NCBI GenBank assembly: GCA_003164045.1
Contig: PLRU01000070.1
Coordinates: 1-33,002 of the forward strand
DNA: 33,002 nucleotides
Source of the DNA: Candidatus Lustribacter telmatis
GTDB taxonomy: Bacteria > Vulcanimicrobiota > Vulcanimicrobiia > Vulcanimicrobiales > Vulcanimicrobiaceae
Direction of reading: 5' to 3'
In this document: one piece after another, positions 22,625-31,291 of the stretch
How positions within the stretch are numbered: the first letter of the stretch is position 1
Layout of the letters: each line of letters starts with the position of its first letter
Program-made: the position numbers and the translations under genes
The notes under the pieces: model-generated
What the model was told of the DNA's origin: nothing
The model's database searches: none
The model's input: the letters and a program-made list of their open reading frames with translations, nothing else

Positions 22625-23622
22625 CCCGCGCCTGGATCGCGGGCATGCTGCTCGCCCTCGCTCTCGCCCAGCCGGCGCGCGCGGCCGACACGGTGAAGAT
22701 CGGCGTGCTCAAGATTCCGCAGACGGCGTTCGTCGCACTCGACAAAGGCTATTTCTCCGCTGAAGGCATCGACGTTCAGCCGGTCTTCTTCCAATCGGGC
22801 GCGGAACTCGTGCCGTCGCTCGCCACCGGACAAATCGACGTCGCCTTCGCATCGGCCGGTGCCGCGCTCTTCAACGCGATCGCGCAGGGTTCGCGCATCA
22901 CCGTCGTCGGCGATCACTGGGTGTCGGCCCCGTCATCGCCCTCCGGCGACTCGCAATTCATCGTGGTGCGCAAAGACCTCGCCCGCGGCGCGGTCAAGAG
23001 CGCGCGCGATGTAAAGGGCATGACGATTGCCGTCACGGCGCGCGGTCAGGTGACGGATTTGTTCGTGCGACTCTTCCTCGCGAGCGGCGGCCTCTCTGAG
23101 AGCGACGTCCACATCGTCACGCTCTCCTATCCCGATATGCTCGCGGCGTTTGCAAATAAGGCGATCGACGCCGCCTGCGCGATCGATCCGTACGTCACGA
23201 TCGCCGAAAGTCAAGGCGTCGCGCAGCGCCTGGTTAGCGAATCATCGCTGCTGCCCGGCGTCGTGCAAGCCGTCACGATATACGGCGATCGCCTGGGCAA
23301 GACGGATCGGCAGCTGGGCATGCGCTTCATGCGCGCCATGACACGTGCGAACATCTTCGTGCGTCAGCGCCTGCGCACGCCCGCCGGCCGTACCGAGATC
23401 GCACAGATCTATCAGAAGTACGTACCGCTTACCAACGCCTCGATCTACGAAACGATCGGCCTCGGCACCGGACCCGAAAACCTCGCCGTCGACGTCAACG
23501 GCAAGTTCGGATTGCGCTGGGAAGAGGATCAATTCGCCCAAGCCGGCTTGATCCCCAAGCCACCCGACATCGCAACCGCCGTCGACAACACGTTTGCCGA
23601 TGCCGCCGCGCACGTGCGCTGA
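22621..23622 (+). CDS. NMT1/SsuA-type solute-binding protein
   Basis: A 333-residue exported protein with a short signal peptide (WIAGMLLALALAQPARA) and the type II periplasmic binding fold of nitrate/sulfonate/thiamine-precursor binders: VKIGVLKIPQTAFVALDKGYFSAEGIDV, LVPSLATGQIDVAFASAGAALFNAI, VKGMTIAVTARGQ and AAFANKAIDAACAIDPYV. The ligand is unknown. It starts at GTG 22621 overlapping the previous stop. Its stop is only ten bases from the convergent stop of a second, more distant NMT1-type binding protein. No transporter subunits are adjacent. Confidence 0.88.
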   Translation: MTRAWIAGMLLALALAQPARAADTVKIGVLKIPQTAFVALDKGYFSAEGIDVQPVFFQSGAELVPSLATGQIDVAFASAGAALFNAIAQGSRITVVGDHWVSAPSSPSGDSQFIVVRKDLARGAVKSARDVKGMTIAVTARGQVTDLFVRLFLASGGLSESDVHIVTLSYPDMLAAFANKAIDAACAIDPYVTIAESQGVAQRLVSESSLLPGVVQAVTIYGDRLGKTDRQLGMRFMRAMTRANIFVRQRLRTPAGRTEIAQIYQKYVPLTNASIYETIGLGTGPENLAVDVNGKFGLRWEEDQFAQAGLIPKPPDIATAVDNTFADAAAHVR

Positions 23623-23632
23623 CGAGGTTGCG

Positions 23633-24649
23633 TCAACGACCAACGGCGCGGCGCGCCTCGTCTAACAGCGAAGCGTCGATGATATCCGCGAGCGGCGCCG
23701 CCTTGGATACCGTCCCTTCGGCGAGCCAGAAACGCTGCTGGCGATCGATCCAGCCGGTATCGATTGCACCCATCTGCCCGACATAACTCGGCCCGGCGAG
23801 CCGCTCGAGCGTCGCTTGTGGAATTTCCGTCCACTTTGCGGCGCTTGCAACCAGCACCGGCGTCCAATGTCCCTTGGCATTGGTGACGTCGCGCGCGCCC
23901 TTGAGGAAGGCCGTCAAGAAGCGGACGATCACGGCACGATGATCGCGCAAGTACGTCCCGCCGGCGGCGATGTAGCTCGGCTGAAAACCGGGGATGACGT
24001 CTTGCGCCGTGAGCCAGCGGTGAGCAACGTGGTCGAGATCCCACTGCGTGCACAGCGGTTCGGTCATCGCTTGGACATCTGCCGCACCGTTCTTAAACGC
24101 CGCGAACGCATCGGGAATCGCCCGAAAGCGCTCGGTGAACTGCACGTCCTTCGTGGTCAGGCCGCCTTTTGCGAGCGCTGCCTTCACCATGAAGTTGAGC
24201 GACGTACCGTCGGCCCCGCCGTCCACGTTCTTCCCGCGCAAGTCCGCTAGTTTTGCGATCGCAAGGTTGTCCCAGAGTTCTTGGCGCACGAGAATGCACG
24301 CCGGATCTTGCCAGCCGGCATGGCTCTGATTGAACGACGCGACGATCTTCGCATCGAAACCCTGCGCGTACTGATTGAAAAATCCGGGACCGATGCTCGT
24401 CGGCATGATGTCGATGTCGCCGCGCGCGAGCCGCGGAAGCTGCTGAATCGAGGAACCGGAAATTTTGGTGATTTGCAGATCGATGTGCTGCTCGGCAAAA
24501 TACCCGCGATCGACTGCGGTGAATAACGGCAAATAGGCGAACGTAGAGGGGTTGAGCGTGAGCCGCACGACGTCGAGATTCTGCTGCGCGGTCCCGGGTA
24601 CGGCCGCGGCGAGGACGACGATCGCCGCCAAGAGCAACGAGCGCATCAT
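23633..24649 (-). CDS. NMT1/SsuA-type solute-binding protein (minus-strand operon)
   Basis: A 338-residue exported protein with a signal peptide (residues 1-21, LLLAAIVVLAAAVPGTAQ) and the pattern VRLTLNPSTFAYLPLFTAVDRGYFAEQHIDLQ, QLPRLARGDIDIMPTSIGPGFF, LADLRGKNVDG and KNGAADVQAMTEPL. It is related to, but not a close copy of, the convergent gene at 22621. It is the last gene of the DUF993 operon and its ATG overlaps the amidohydrolase stop (ATGA). The ligand is presumably the substrate of that operon. No permease or ATPase accompanies it. Confidence 0.9.
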   Translation of the reverse strand: MMRSLLLAAIVVLAAAVPGTAQQNLDVVRLTLNPSTFAYLPLFTAVDRGYFAEQHIDLQITKISGSSIQQLPRLARGDIDIMPTSIGPGFFNQYAQGFDAKIVASFNQSHAGWQDPACILVRQELWDNLAIAKLADLRGKNVDGGADGTSLNFMVKAALAKGGLTTKDVQFTERFRAIPDAFAAFKNGAADVQAMTEPLCTQWDLDHVAHRWLTAQDVIPGFQPSYIAAGGTYLRDHRAVIVRFLTAFLKGARDVTNAKGHWTPVLVASAAKWTEIPQATLERLAGPSYVGQMGAIDTGWIDRQQRFWLAEGTVSKAAPLADIIDASLLDEARRAVGR

Positions 24650-25632
24650 GACAGATCGAAGATCCGGGCGGCGTTGCCGTTGCGAACTTTTTCGCGGCTC
24701 TCTTCGGGCAGTTTGTCGACCAGCGCCAAGATGCCCGGCATGTCACCTATGTTGAACGGATAATCCGAGCCGTAGAGGACGTTGTCCACACCGGCGGTAG
24801 AGATGGCCATTTCCAGCGCATCGAACCGGTAGACGACCGAATCGAGAAACACGCGCTTGAAGTAATAGCTTGGCGGATGCGACGTCTTGGCACGCGTCGG
24901 CTCGATCTTCTCCCAGCAGCGATCGAGCCGCCCGATCAGAAACGGCAGCGAGCCGCCCGCATGCGATGCAATGAGTTTGAGTTTGGTGAAGCGCTCGAAG
25001 AAGCCGTCGAGGATCATGCGTGCGACGGCGAGGCTCGTGTTGAACGTAAAGCCGATCGGGTTGGCTAGGCCCAGTTCATCCAGGCCGAGTACGTCGCCGG
25101 CCGGCGGCACGGTCGGATGCACAAGCACCGGTAGCGCCGCGTCATCGATCGCTTGCCAAATCGGGGCGAACTTCGGGTCGGTTAGCGCGACGCCGTCGAT
25201 ATCGGCCAACACCATAACGCCCACCGCGCCGCTGTCGCGCGCCCGCTGCAGTTCGGCCAAAGCGCGGTCCGGGTATTGCCACGGCAACGACGCTAGCCAA
25301 CGGATCCGCTTCGGATACGTCTTCTGCGCGTGCGCCATGTCGTCGTTGATCTGGACGGCGGCACGCGTGCTGATCTCCGGTCCGCCCCAATACACGTTCG
25401 GGCACGTGAGGGAAATGATCGCTATGTCAACGCCCGCGTCGTCCATCGCGGCGATGCGCATCTCGTAGTCGAACATGCCCTGGTTCGGCGTCATGATCGC
25501 CGATTGGCCCATGAACAGCGTTTTACGGTCGCCGCGCGGCACGAGACGATACAGGGGCGCGCCGTGTTCGACGAGCATGGCGAGCCACTGCTCCGAGAGC
25601 ATGTGCGTGTGGACGTCGACGACGAGACTCAA
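24646..25632 (-). CDS. ACMSD-like amidohydrolase (third copy)
   Basis: A 328-residue metal-dependent TIM-barrel hydrolase/decarboxylase. Motifs are VVDVHTHM at the N-terminus (HxH), VLVHPTVPP, ASHAGGSLPFLIGRLDRCWE and LYGSDYPFN. The frame is open to 25749, but the correct start is TTG 25632: AAGGA lies 7 bases upstream and the preceding gene stops at 25646. It resembles the copy at 6843 in layout but is divergent. It is part of the run DUF993, isomerase-like, amidohydrolase, binding protein, so it likely acts on a sugar-acid or aromatic intermediate; the substrate is unknown. Confidence 0.9.
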   Translation of the reverse strand: MSLVVDVHTHMLSEQWLAMLVEHGAPLYRLVPRGDRKTLFMGQSAIMTPNQGMFDYEMRIAAMDDAGVDIAIISLTCPNVYWGGPEISTRAAVQINDDMAHAQKTYPKRIRWLASLPWQYPDRALAELQRARDSGAVGVMVLADIDGVALTDPKFAPIWQAIDDAALPVLVHPTVPPAGDVLGLDELGLANPIGFTFNTSLAVARMILDGFFERFTKLKLIASHAGGSLPFLIGRLDRCWEKIEPTRAKTSHPPSYYFKRVFLDSVVYRFDALEMAISTAGVDNVLYGSDYPFNIGDMPGILALVDKLPEESREKVRNGNAARIFDLS

Positions 25633-25645
25633 GAATACATCCTTG

Positions 25646-26464
25646 TCAGCCGGGTGACGGAATGGCCAGATAACGTTCGACTGCCGTTCGCAGCGTCGCG
25701 TCTTGATCGCCCGCCCAAAGGCGGGCGTTGAGCACTTCGATCTCCGCATCGCCGTTGAATCCTGCTGCGTACACGGCGCTCGCGAGCCCGGCGATATCGA
25801 TGCAGCCGTCGCCGAGCATCGCCCGATCCGAGGTCAGGTCTCCGCTCGGCGTACGCCAGTCGGAAAGATGGAACCCTGCAATCGACGTACCGGCGCGCGC
25901 AATTTCCGCTTCGACGCGATAGTCCCAGAAGATGTGGTACACATCGGCGACCACGCCGACATGCGGCGACCCAAAGCGCACGCAGAGATCGTTGGCTTCC
26001 CCGAGCGACGTGATGACCGAGCGTTCAGCGATCATCATCGGATGCAGCGGCTCGATGGCGAGCCGCACGCCGGCGGCCTGCGCGTGCGGGAGAATCGCCT
26101 CGATGCCGGCCGCGATCATCGCCCGGGCATCCGCCAAACTCGCGCCTTCAGCGGGTCCGGGCACGAGCACCAGCACGGGCGCTCCGATCGAGGCCGCTTC
26201 GTCGATCGCGCGGAGATTGTCCTCGATGCGGACTTGGCGTTCGGCCGCGCTCGGCGCCGGGAAGAATCCGCCGCGACACAGACTCGACACGCGCAGCCCG
26301 GCGGTGCGAAAGTCGCGCGCGGCAGCAGCCGCACCGTGTTCGGCGAGTTTATCGCGCCACACGGCCATGGCCGGAATACCATGCCGCACGCAACCGTCGA
26401 TCGCCTCGCGCAGCGACCACGGCTTGACGGTGTACTGATTGAGCGAGAGGCGGGCGCGGTCCAT
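25646..26464 (-). CDS. sugar phosphate isomerase/epimerase-like TIM-barrel protein
   Basis: A 272-residue protein of the xylose-isomerase-like TIM-barrel (AP endonuclease 2) family. Likely metal ligands lie in LAIEPLHPM (Glu), VADVYHIFWD (Asp/His), GFHLSDWRTP (His) and the final DAEIEVL (Glu). Family members isomerise or epimerise sugars and inositol derivatives. Its ATG shares one base with the DUF993 stop (TGATG), and it is followed by the amidohydrolase. The pairing with DUF993 is seen in other bacteria and suggests joint work on a sugar-like substrate; the exact reaction is unknown. Confidence 0.87.
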   Translation of the reverse strand: MDRARLSLNQYTVKPWSLREAIDGCVRHGIPAMAVWRDKLAEHGAAAAARDFRTAGLRVSSLCRGGFFPAPSAAERQVRIEDNLRAIDEAASIGAPVLVLVPGPAEGASLADARAMIAAGIEAILPHAQAAGVRLAIEPLHPMMIAERSVITSLGEANDLCVRFGSPHVGVVADVYHIFWDYRVEAEIARAGTSIAGFHLSDWRTPSGDLTSDRAMLGDGCIDIAGLASAVYAAGFNGDAEIEVLNARLWAGDQDATLRTAVERYLAIPSPG

Positions 26465-27567
26465 CAGACGATGCCCGCCAGCGCGAGCACCCGCGCCATG
26501 CGCTCGGCGGCGCGCTCTTGATCGACGATCAGGCCCGCAGCATCGGCCAGCTCGAGAATGCGCGCGAGGTGGGGGATCGAGCGCGCGCTCTCGGCGCCGG
26601 CGATCATGTGAAAGTGGTTCTGGTAGCCGTTGAGATACGCCAGAAAGACGACGCCGGTTTTATAAGCATACGTCGGCGCAGCGAAGATATGGCGCGAGAG
26701 TTCGACCGTCGGCGCGAGGATCGCATCGTATCGCGCGCGATCGCCGTCGTCGAGCGCGGCAAGCGCCGCCCGCGCGGCCGGCGCGATGGCATCAAAAATT
26801 CCGAGCAACGCGTCGCTATAGCCGGTGCCGTCGCCCGCAATCAGGTCGGGATAATTGAAATCGTCGCCCGTATACATGCGCACGTTTGCCGGCAGACGGC
26901 GACGCATTGCAACTTCGCGGCCGGCATCGAGCAGCGATATCTTGATGCCGTCGATCTTCGCCACATTTTCTTGCACGATGCGCAGCGCGCATTCCGTAGC
27001 TCGATCGAGGTCGGACGCGCCCCAATAACCAGCGAGCTGCGGATCGAACATGTCGCCCAGCCAATGGATAATCACCGGCTCGCGCACCTGGCTGAGTACC
27101 TTTGCGTACACGCGCGCGTAGTCGTCGTAGCCGCGCGCCGTCCGCGTGAGGTGCCGCGACGCCATCAGAATGATTCGGCTGCCGCAGTGTTCGACGAACG
27201 CGGCTTGATCGAGGTACGCGGCTTCGATCTGCTCGAGCGTCGCCGGCTCCCCGGCCGCGAGATCGTCGGTCGCAACGCCGCTCGCAATCGTCGCGCCGGA
27301 CGCGTGGGCTTCTGCTGCCGAGCGGGCAATCAGCTCGCGCGCGTTAGCGACGCTCAGACCCATTCCGCGCTGCGAGGTATCCATCGCCTCGGCAACGCCG
27401 AAGCCAAGCGACCACAGATGGCGGCGATAGGCCAGCGTCGCTTCCCAGTCGATCGCGCCTCCGAGGATGGGATCGACCACCGCGAGCGGATCGGCAACCA
27501 CGTGCACGGCCGCATACGCGATGCGCGTGCGCGGAGGCGGCTGTGCCACGATCGAGTGCCGCGGCAC
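26464..27567 (-). CDS. DUF993 (dihydrodipicolinate synthase-like) protein
   Basis: A roughly 367-residue protein with the DUF993 hallmarks: RIAYAAVHVVADPLAVVDP near the start, ATLAYRRHLWSLGFGVAEAMDTSQRGMGL, PVIIHWLGDMFDPQLAGYWG, VDGIKISLLDAGREVAMRRRLP, MYTGDDFNYPDLIAGD and SRHIFAAPTYAYKTGVVFLAYLNG. The fold is a DHDPS-type TIM barrel; the reaction is not established. I set the start at GTG 27567 (GTG 27549 is an alternative), since family similarity begins just after it and the upstream frame is a regulator remnant on the other strand. It opens the minus-strand operon. Confidence 0.85.
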   Translation of the reverse strand: MPRHSIVAQPPPRTRIAYAAVHVVADPLAVVDPILGGAIDWEATLAYRRHLWSLGFGVAEAMDTSQRGMGLSVANARELIARSAAEAHASGATIASGVATDDLAAGEPATLEQIEAAYLDQAAFVEHCGSRIILMASRHLTRTARGYDDYARVYAKVLSQVREPVIIHWLGDMFDPQLAGYWGASDLDRATECALRIVQENVAKIDGIKISLLDAGREVAMRRRLPANVRMYTGDDFNYPDLIAGDGTGYSDALLGIFDAIAPAARAALAALDDGDRARYDAILAPTVELSRHIFAAPTYAYKTGVVFLAYLNGYQNHFHMIAGAESARSIPHLARILELADAAGLIVDQERAAERMARVLALAGIV

Positions 27568-27661
27568 GCGGCTAGGGACGTACGGCGCGCTAATAATCGA
27601 TCTGGTCCTTGATGCCGTCCATGCAAACGTTCCATCCCGCGCAGCACCGGCATTTCCTGCG

Positions 27662-27891
27662 AAGTGCGAGGTTCGGCTTCTCGGCGAATTCCGTTTGATC
27701 GCCAACGGCTCGGAGATTCGCTTCCGGGCTCCGGAAAGAGCCCTCGAACTCCTGGCCTTCTTGCTCGTGCGTCGCGGCCCCGTCGAGCGCGGACACGTTG
27801 CGGAGCAGCGCAAACCACGTGCAACGACTGGGAGCCCGTATTCCACACCATCGCTGCCGAATTGAAGACAGCCTATGGCGAGTTTGCCTAG
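27662..27891 (+). pseudogene. degraded SARP/BTAD-type transcriptional regulator remnant
   Basis: From 27662 one frame reads KCEVRLLGEFRLIANGSEIR then APERALELLAFLLVRRGPVERGHVAEQ, the winged-helix start of SARP-type activators, where LWPD would be expected next. The match stops there. Another frame then gives NDWEPVFHTIAAELKTAYGEFA to a stop at 27891, resembling a later helical part of such proteins. The pieces are in different frames and the middle is missing, so I read this as an internally deleted, frameshifted relic. No start codon with a ribosome site is seen. It fills most of the gap between DUF993 and the repeat protein. Confidence 0.45.
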
Positions 27892-27958
27892 ATGCTCACA
27901 CTAAGGACGAGGCGTGCGCACAATCGCCCGCCCCGCCTTGAGTGCGGTTGCAAGACCG

Positions 27959-29428
27959 CTACGTAGTCGAGCTTCCGACACCGTATTGAATCTGTTGTAA
28001 GACTAAGGCTTCCGCAGCGGCGATTTGTCGCTGTATCTGACTCTCGGTAGCGGTCGTGCTAGATGCGATTGTTCCGTCGCTGCCGTCTTGGCTTTGTCCC
28101 GAAACGCTCGCCGTTGCAGTCGATGCATCGCTGAAGCCGCCCGATGACGTGGGCAGTTGCAGGCTTGCTAGATCGCTACTAAGGGTGGCTTGCTGAGTTG
28201 TCGATAGGAGAGCGCTAATCTGGGAGTTGACTGCCTCTGGCTTAAGTCCTTGAGACTGGGCCTGCGAAAGAATTTGAGATATCTGGCTCTGCTGGTCCGA
28301 CGTGAGGTTTAGGTTGGCAAACGGTCCGTTCGGATCGGTGAACGGATTGAATGAGCTTTGGCTCGACTGGGTAGAGTTCGACGCTGACGCGGCGGTCAAC
28401 GACGAGTTGGAATTGCTGTTTGTATTTTGTGCGCTTTGCTCAATTTGTTGAAGGATCGCTTCCGCAGCTGCCTCGATTTGCTGCTGGATGTTTGCAACGG
28501 AGAAGCCGGAACTCGAGGGGTTTGACGCGGCACTTGAAGATGTACCGCTCGAGCTCGGGGCTGTGGGCAGGTTTGCCAAATCGCTGCTAAACGTCGATTG
28601 CTGACTGCTCGTGAGTATGCCATTGATCTCGGAATTGATTTGATCGACCGTGAGCCCTTGGGACTGAGCGCTCGTCAGAATCTGTGAGATCTGGGTTTGC
28701 TGACTTTGCGTCAGGTTGAGATTGGCAAACGGACCGTTGGGATCGGTGAAGGGGTTAGGGGCACTTTGCGTCGACTGCGCCGATCCGGATGAACTCGAAC
28801 TGCCGTTTTGGCTTGAGATATCTTGCTGAATCTGCTGCAGAATGAGCGTCGCAGCAGCGGCAATTTGTTGTTGCAGGCTCTTTGCCGGATCCGAAGACGA
28901 CGTTGAATTGCTTCCGCTGCCTTGCGTCGAGTTACCGTTCGTCTGAAGACCCGCAAGGTCGCTCTCGAAGGAGGCTTGCTGTGTGGCCGTAAGGATCGAG
29001 TTAATCTGCGAATTGACTTGTCCTAGGGTTAGCCCCTCGGACTGCGCGTTCGCTAAGATTTGCGAGACCTGATTTTGTTGGCTCGATGAAAGATCGAGAT
29101 TCGCAAATAGCCCGTTCGAGTCAGTAAATGGATTCGGCTGTGTCGACGAAGATTGCGTTGCCGACGAACTGACGGCATCGCTGCTACTGACGCTTGCCTG
29201 ATCGCTCTGGAACGTCGATTGTTGTGTGGGAGTGAGGATTGAGTTGATCTCTTGCGCGATCTGATCTTGGGTCAGCCCTTCGTTTTTTGCATTTTTGAGA
29301 ATCGAGCGAACCTGATCCCGCTGCTCTTCGGTGAGATCGAGGTTGGCAAACGGCCGGAGCGAGTTGCTCGTGGACCCGTCAACCGACGATGACCCGAAAA
29401 GTCCGGCGCTCTGGACTCCATAGCTCAT
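27959..29428 (-). CDS. Ser/Gln-rich protein with four LTxxQ-like repeats
   Basis: A 489-residue low-complexity protein without a signal peptide. Four units of about 55-60 residues start near 26, 100, 226 and 362; each has FANL(D/N)L, a (L)TxxQ helix, a QILxxAQSQGL turn and an INxIL(T)xxQQ(S/A)TF helix. Three QQQIxAAAxxILQQI helices (about 184, 313 and 464) alternate with them, joined by Ser/Thr/Asn/Gln linkers. The LTxxQ pattern recalls Spy/CpxP-type helical hairpins, but those are periplasmic and single. AAGGAT lies 9 bases before ATG 29428. Codon use differs from the catabolic genes. It may be exported by a leaderless route or act as an adhesive or matrix protein; function is unknown. Confidence 0.8.
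   Translation of the reverse strand: MSYGVQSAGLFGSSSVDGSTSNSLRPFANLDLTEEQRDQVRSILKNAKNEGLTQDQIAQEINSILTPTQQSTFQSDQASVSSSDAVSSSATQSSSTQPNPFTDSNGLFANLDLSSSQQNQVSQILANAQSEGLTLGQVNSQINSILTATQQASFESDLAGLQTNGNSTQGSGSNSTSSSDPAKSLQQQIAAAATLILQQIQQDISSQNGSSSSSGSAQSTQSAPNPFTDPNGPFANLNLTQSQQTQISQILTSAQSQGLTVDQINSEINGILTSSQQSTFSSDLANLPTAPSSSGTSSSAASNPSSSGFSVANIQQQIEAAAEAILQQIEQSAQNTNSNSNSSLTAASASNSTQSSQSSFNPFTDPNGPFANLNLTSDQQSQISQILSQAQSQGLKPEAVNSQISALLSTTQQATLSSDLASLQLPTSSGGFSDASTATASVSGQSQDGSDGTIASSTTATESQIQRQIAAAEALVLQQIQYGVGSSTT
28160..29353 (-). repeat. four tandem protein-level repeats in the LTxxQ-like gene
   Basis: Unit positions on the minus strand are about 29353-29198, 29131-28946, 28753-28568 and 28345-28160. 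Units two to four share PNPFTDxNG(P/L)FANL(D/N)L; unit one is shorter and most divergent. Unit spacing is about 74, 126 and 136 residues because linkers lengthen toward the C-terminus. Confidence 0.8.
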
Positions 29429-29833
29429 AAGCTATCATCCTTTCAGTGCGGTAGTATCGCCGACGGCATAGCGCACGACGGCCGTTCCTGATTTATGCAC
29501 GCGTAAGGTTGGCCGGCTCTTGGAAGTAAATCTCAGTGAGCGATGCGTGCTCAAGCTTTACGATCAGGGAATTTCGCAGCTTCCGGGGTGCCCTTCTCGA
29601 CCAACGATAACAATTCTCAGGAAAAGGCCCAGAATAGCCCAAGAGATTGTCGCGGATAATGGAATGGACGTGGACGCCGGAACGGGCTGACGCACTCTCA
29701 TCCTTGGTCCAAGCAACAAAACAAAAGAGACCCATTGAAGACACCGCGGCTTAGATCCATCAAGGCCCTTGAATCTGCCATTACAATGGGCACTTTCTTG
29801 CTGCGCTCGGACCGCTGAGGCCGTCTGGATAAG
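29429..29833. other. 405-base intergenic region between divergent genes
   Basis: It lies between the repeat protein (minus) and the histidine kinase (plus) and must hold both promoters. I see no consensus promoter, hairpin or RNA gene. A minus-strand frame of 83 codons (29744-29493) starts with GTG, lacks a ribosome site and matches no family I know. Confidence 0.5.
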
Positions 29834-31216
29834 ATGCGCTCCCTCCGTACCCGGCTGACACTTTCGTACGCGATCTTAGTTGCGACGATTCTCGTGCTCG
29901 TTGTCGGAGCGCTAACGGTTGTCGTTTTGGATGTCTTCAAGCGCCCGCTCATCGGAGAGATTGCCACCGCTGCGCAAACGGCCCGCAACATCGTCGCGAT
30001 GGCGAGCCCCGGGAAATCTACGCTCGAAATCGAGAACGAGATATTACGGCGGGTTTCACGTCCTGGGCTGCTCGTTATCCCACTTCCACCACCACCCCCA
30101 CAGCTATTATTGGACGGCATTCCGCCGCCAAACGCACCGCGATGGCGCCTCGACGTGCGCTCGCTGATCGCACCACCCCCCGAGCGAATTCAGCTTCGCG
30201 ACCGTGTCGTCATGATCGGCGCAGATGACCGGTTTATGATTTGGGCGGTCGCGGCCTATCTACGAATGCTGGCAATTGCCGTTGCAGTTGTGATCGCCGT
30301 GGCGTGGTTAGTTGCAGTATGGATGACGCGCCAGGCGATTACGCCGCTGCTTGATGTGACAGCTCGCCTCCGGCAATTCGCTGAAGGGAACTTTTCGCCG
30401 GCCCCCTTGCACACGTCGGATCACGCGGAAATCGGAGCGCTGATCGCAGCCTACAACGGTGCAGCTGCACAGGTAGAGGCGGCATTCGTGGAACGAACAT
30501 CGGTCGAGGAACATATGCGGCGCTTTGTCGCGGACGCCGGACATGAGTTGCGAACACCCCTCTCCGCCATTGCGGGCGCCCACGATATTTTGCGGAAGGG
30601 AGGACTCGACGATGCCTCAATCCGGGAACGGATTTTTCGCAATTTGAGGACGGAGACGCAGCGGATGAATGCGCTCATCGAGCGGTTAATCACGCTCGCC
30701 CGCCTCGAACGTCCGGAACATTCGGAGCCTGAAGTCCTCGATGTCGCCGAACTCGCAAACGACACGATCGCTGCGGTCCGCGCCGCCCGCGGGGGTCGGA
30801 TCACACTGAAATCCGATGAACCTGCTTTTGCATTCGCAGACCCCGGCGACGTCTACGATGCGCTCGGGAACCTCATCGACAATGCGGTAAAATACGGCGC
30901 AGGCAGCCCAGTCGTAGTTGAAATCAGTCTTAATTCCGGTTCCGTCGTCGTGTGCGTCGGAGACTCTGGCCCCGGGATACCGCCAGGCGATCGCCCGTAC
31001 ATCTTTGAGCGGTTCTATCGCGGATGGATCGGTCGTAGCGACGGCGGCTCGGGGTTGGGTCTTTCGATCGCACAGCGCGCGATCGAGCGCGCGGGCGGAA
31101 CCCTCGAACTTCGCTGCGGCGAGCCGGCGCGCACGGTCTTTGCCTTAACGTTGCCGCGTGCGGGATGGGACGAATCGTCAACGTCAACGTCGTCGTCGCG
31201 CGCGTTGACAGGTTGA
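29834..31216 (+). CDS. sensor histidine kinase
   Basis: A 460-residue membrane kinase: TM1 about 9-33, an extracytoplasmic segment of roughly 100 residues, TM2 about 137-163, HAMP (RQAITPLLDVTARLRQFAEGNF), HisKA with DAGHELRTPLS (His237 is the phosphorylated residue), then HATPase motifs GNLIDNAVKYG (N), DSGPGIP (G1) and GGSGLGLSIA (G2). The sensor segment contains a proline run (PLPPPPPQ at 84-90 and PPP at 97-99) and no recognised sensor domain. The response regulator follows 75 bases after the stop. The stimulus is unknown. Start ATG 29834 has only a weak ribosome site. Confidence 0.93.
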   Translation: MRSLRTRLTLSYAILVATILVLVVGALTVVVLDVFKRPLIGEIATAAQTARNIVAMASPGKSTLEIENEILRRVSRPGLLVIPLPPPPPQLLLDGIPPPNAPRWRLDVRSLIAPPPERIQLRDRVVMIGADDRFMIWAVAAYLRMLAIAVAVVIAVAWLVAVWMTRQAITPLLDVTARLRQFAEGNFSPAPLHTSDHAEIGALIAAYNGAAAQVEAAFVERTSVEEHMRRFVADAGHELRTPLSAIAGAHDILRKGGLDDASIRERIFRNLRTETQRMNALIERLITLARLERPEHSEPEVLDVAELANDTIAAVRAARGGRITLKSDEPAFAFADPGDVYDALGNLIDNAVKYGAGSPVVVEISLNSGSVVVCVGDSGPGIPPGDRPYIFERFYRGWIGRSDGGSGLGLSIAQRAIERAGGTLELRCGEPARTVFALTLPRAGWDESSTSTSSSRALTG

Positions 31217-31291
31217 GTCCCGGCGAGATTGGTCGAAAATCTTGCAGCCGTTTCGGAGAATCTTCCCAGGCTACACACGGAAAATGGGGCC

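Noticed and set aside
27936-27960. GCGGT/ACCGC hairpin at the 3' end of the repeat-protein gene
   Set aside because: Only 5 bp and no U-tract on the gene's strand; not a convincing terminator.
29493-29744. 83-codon minus-strand frame in the gap before the histidine kinase
   Set aside because: GTG start without a ribosome site, no recognisable domain, mixed codon use; not enough to call a gene.
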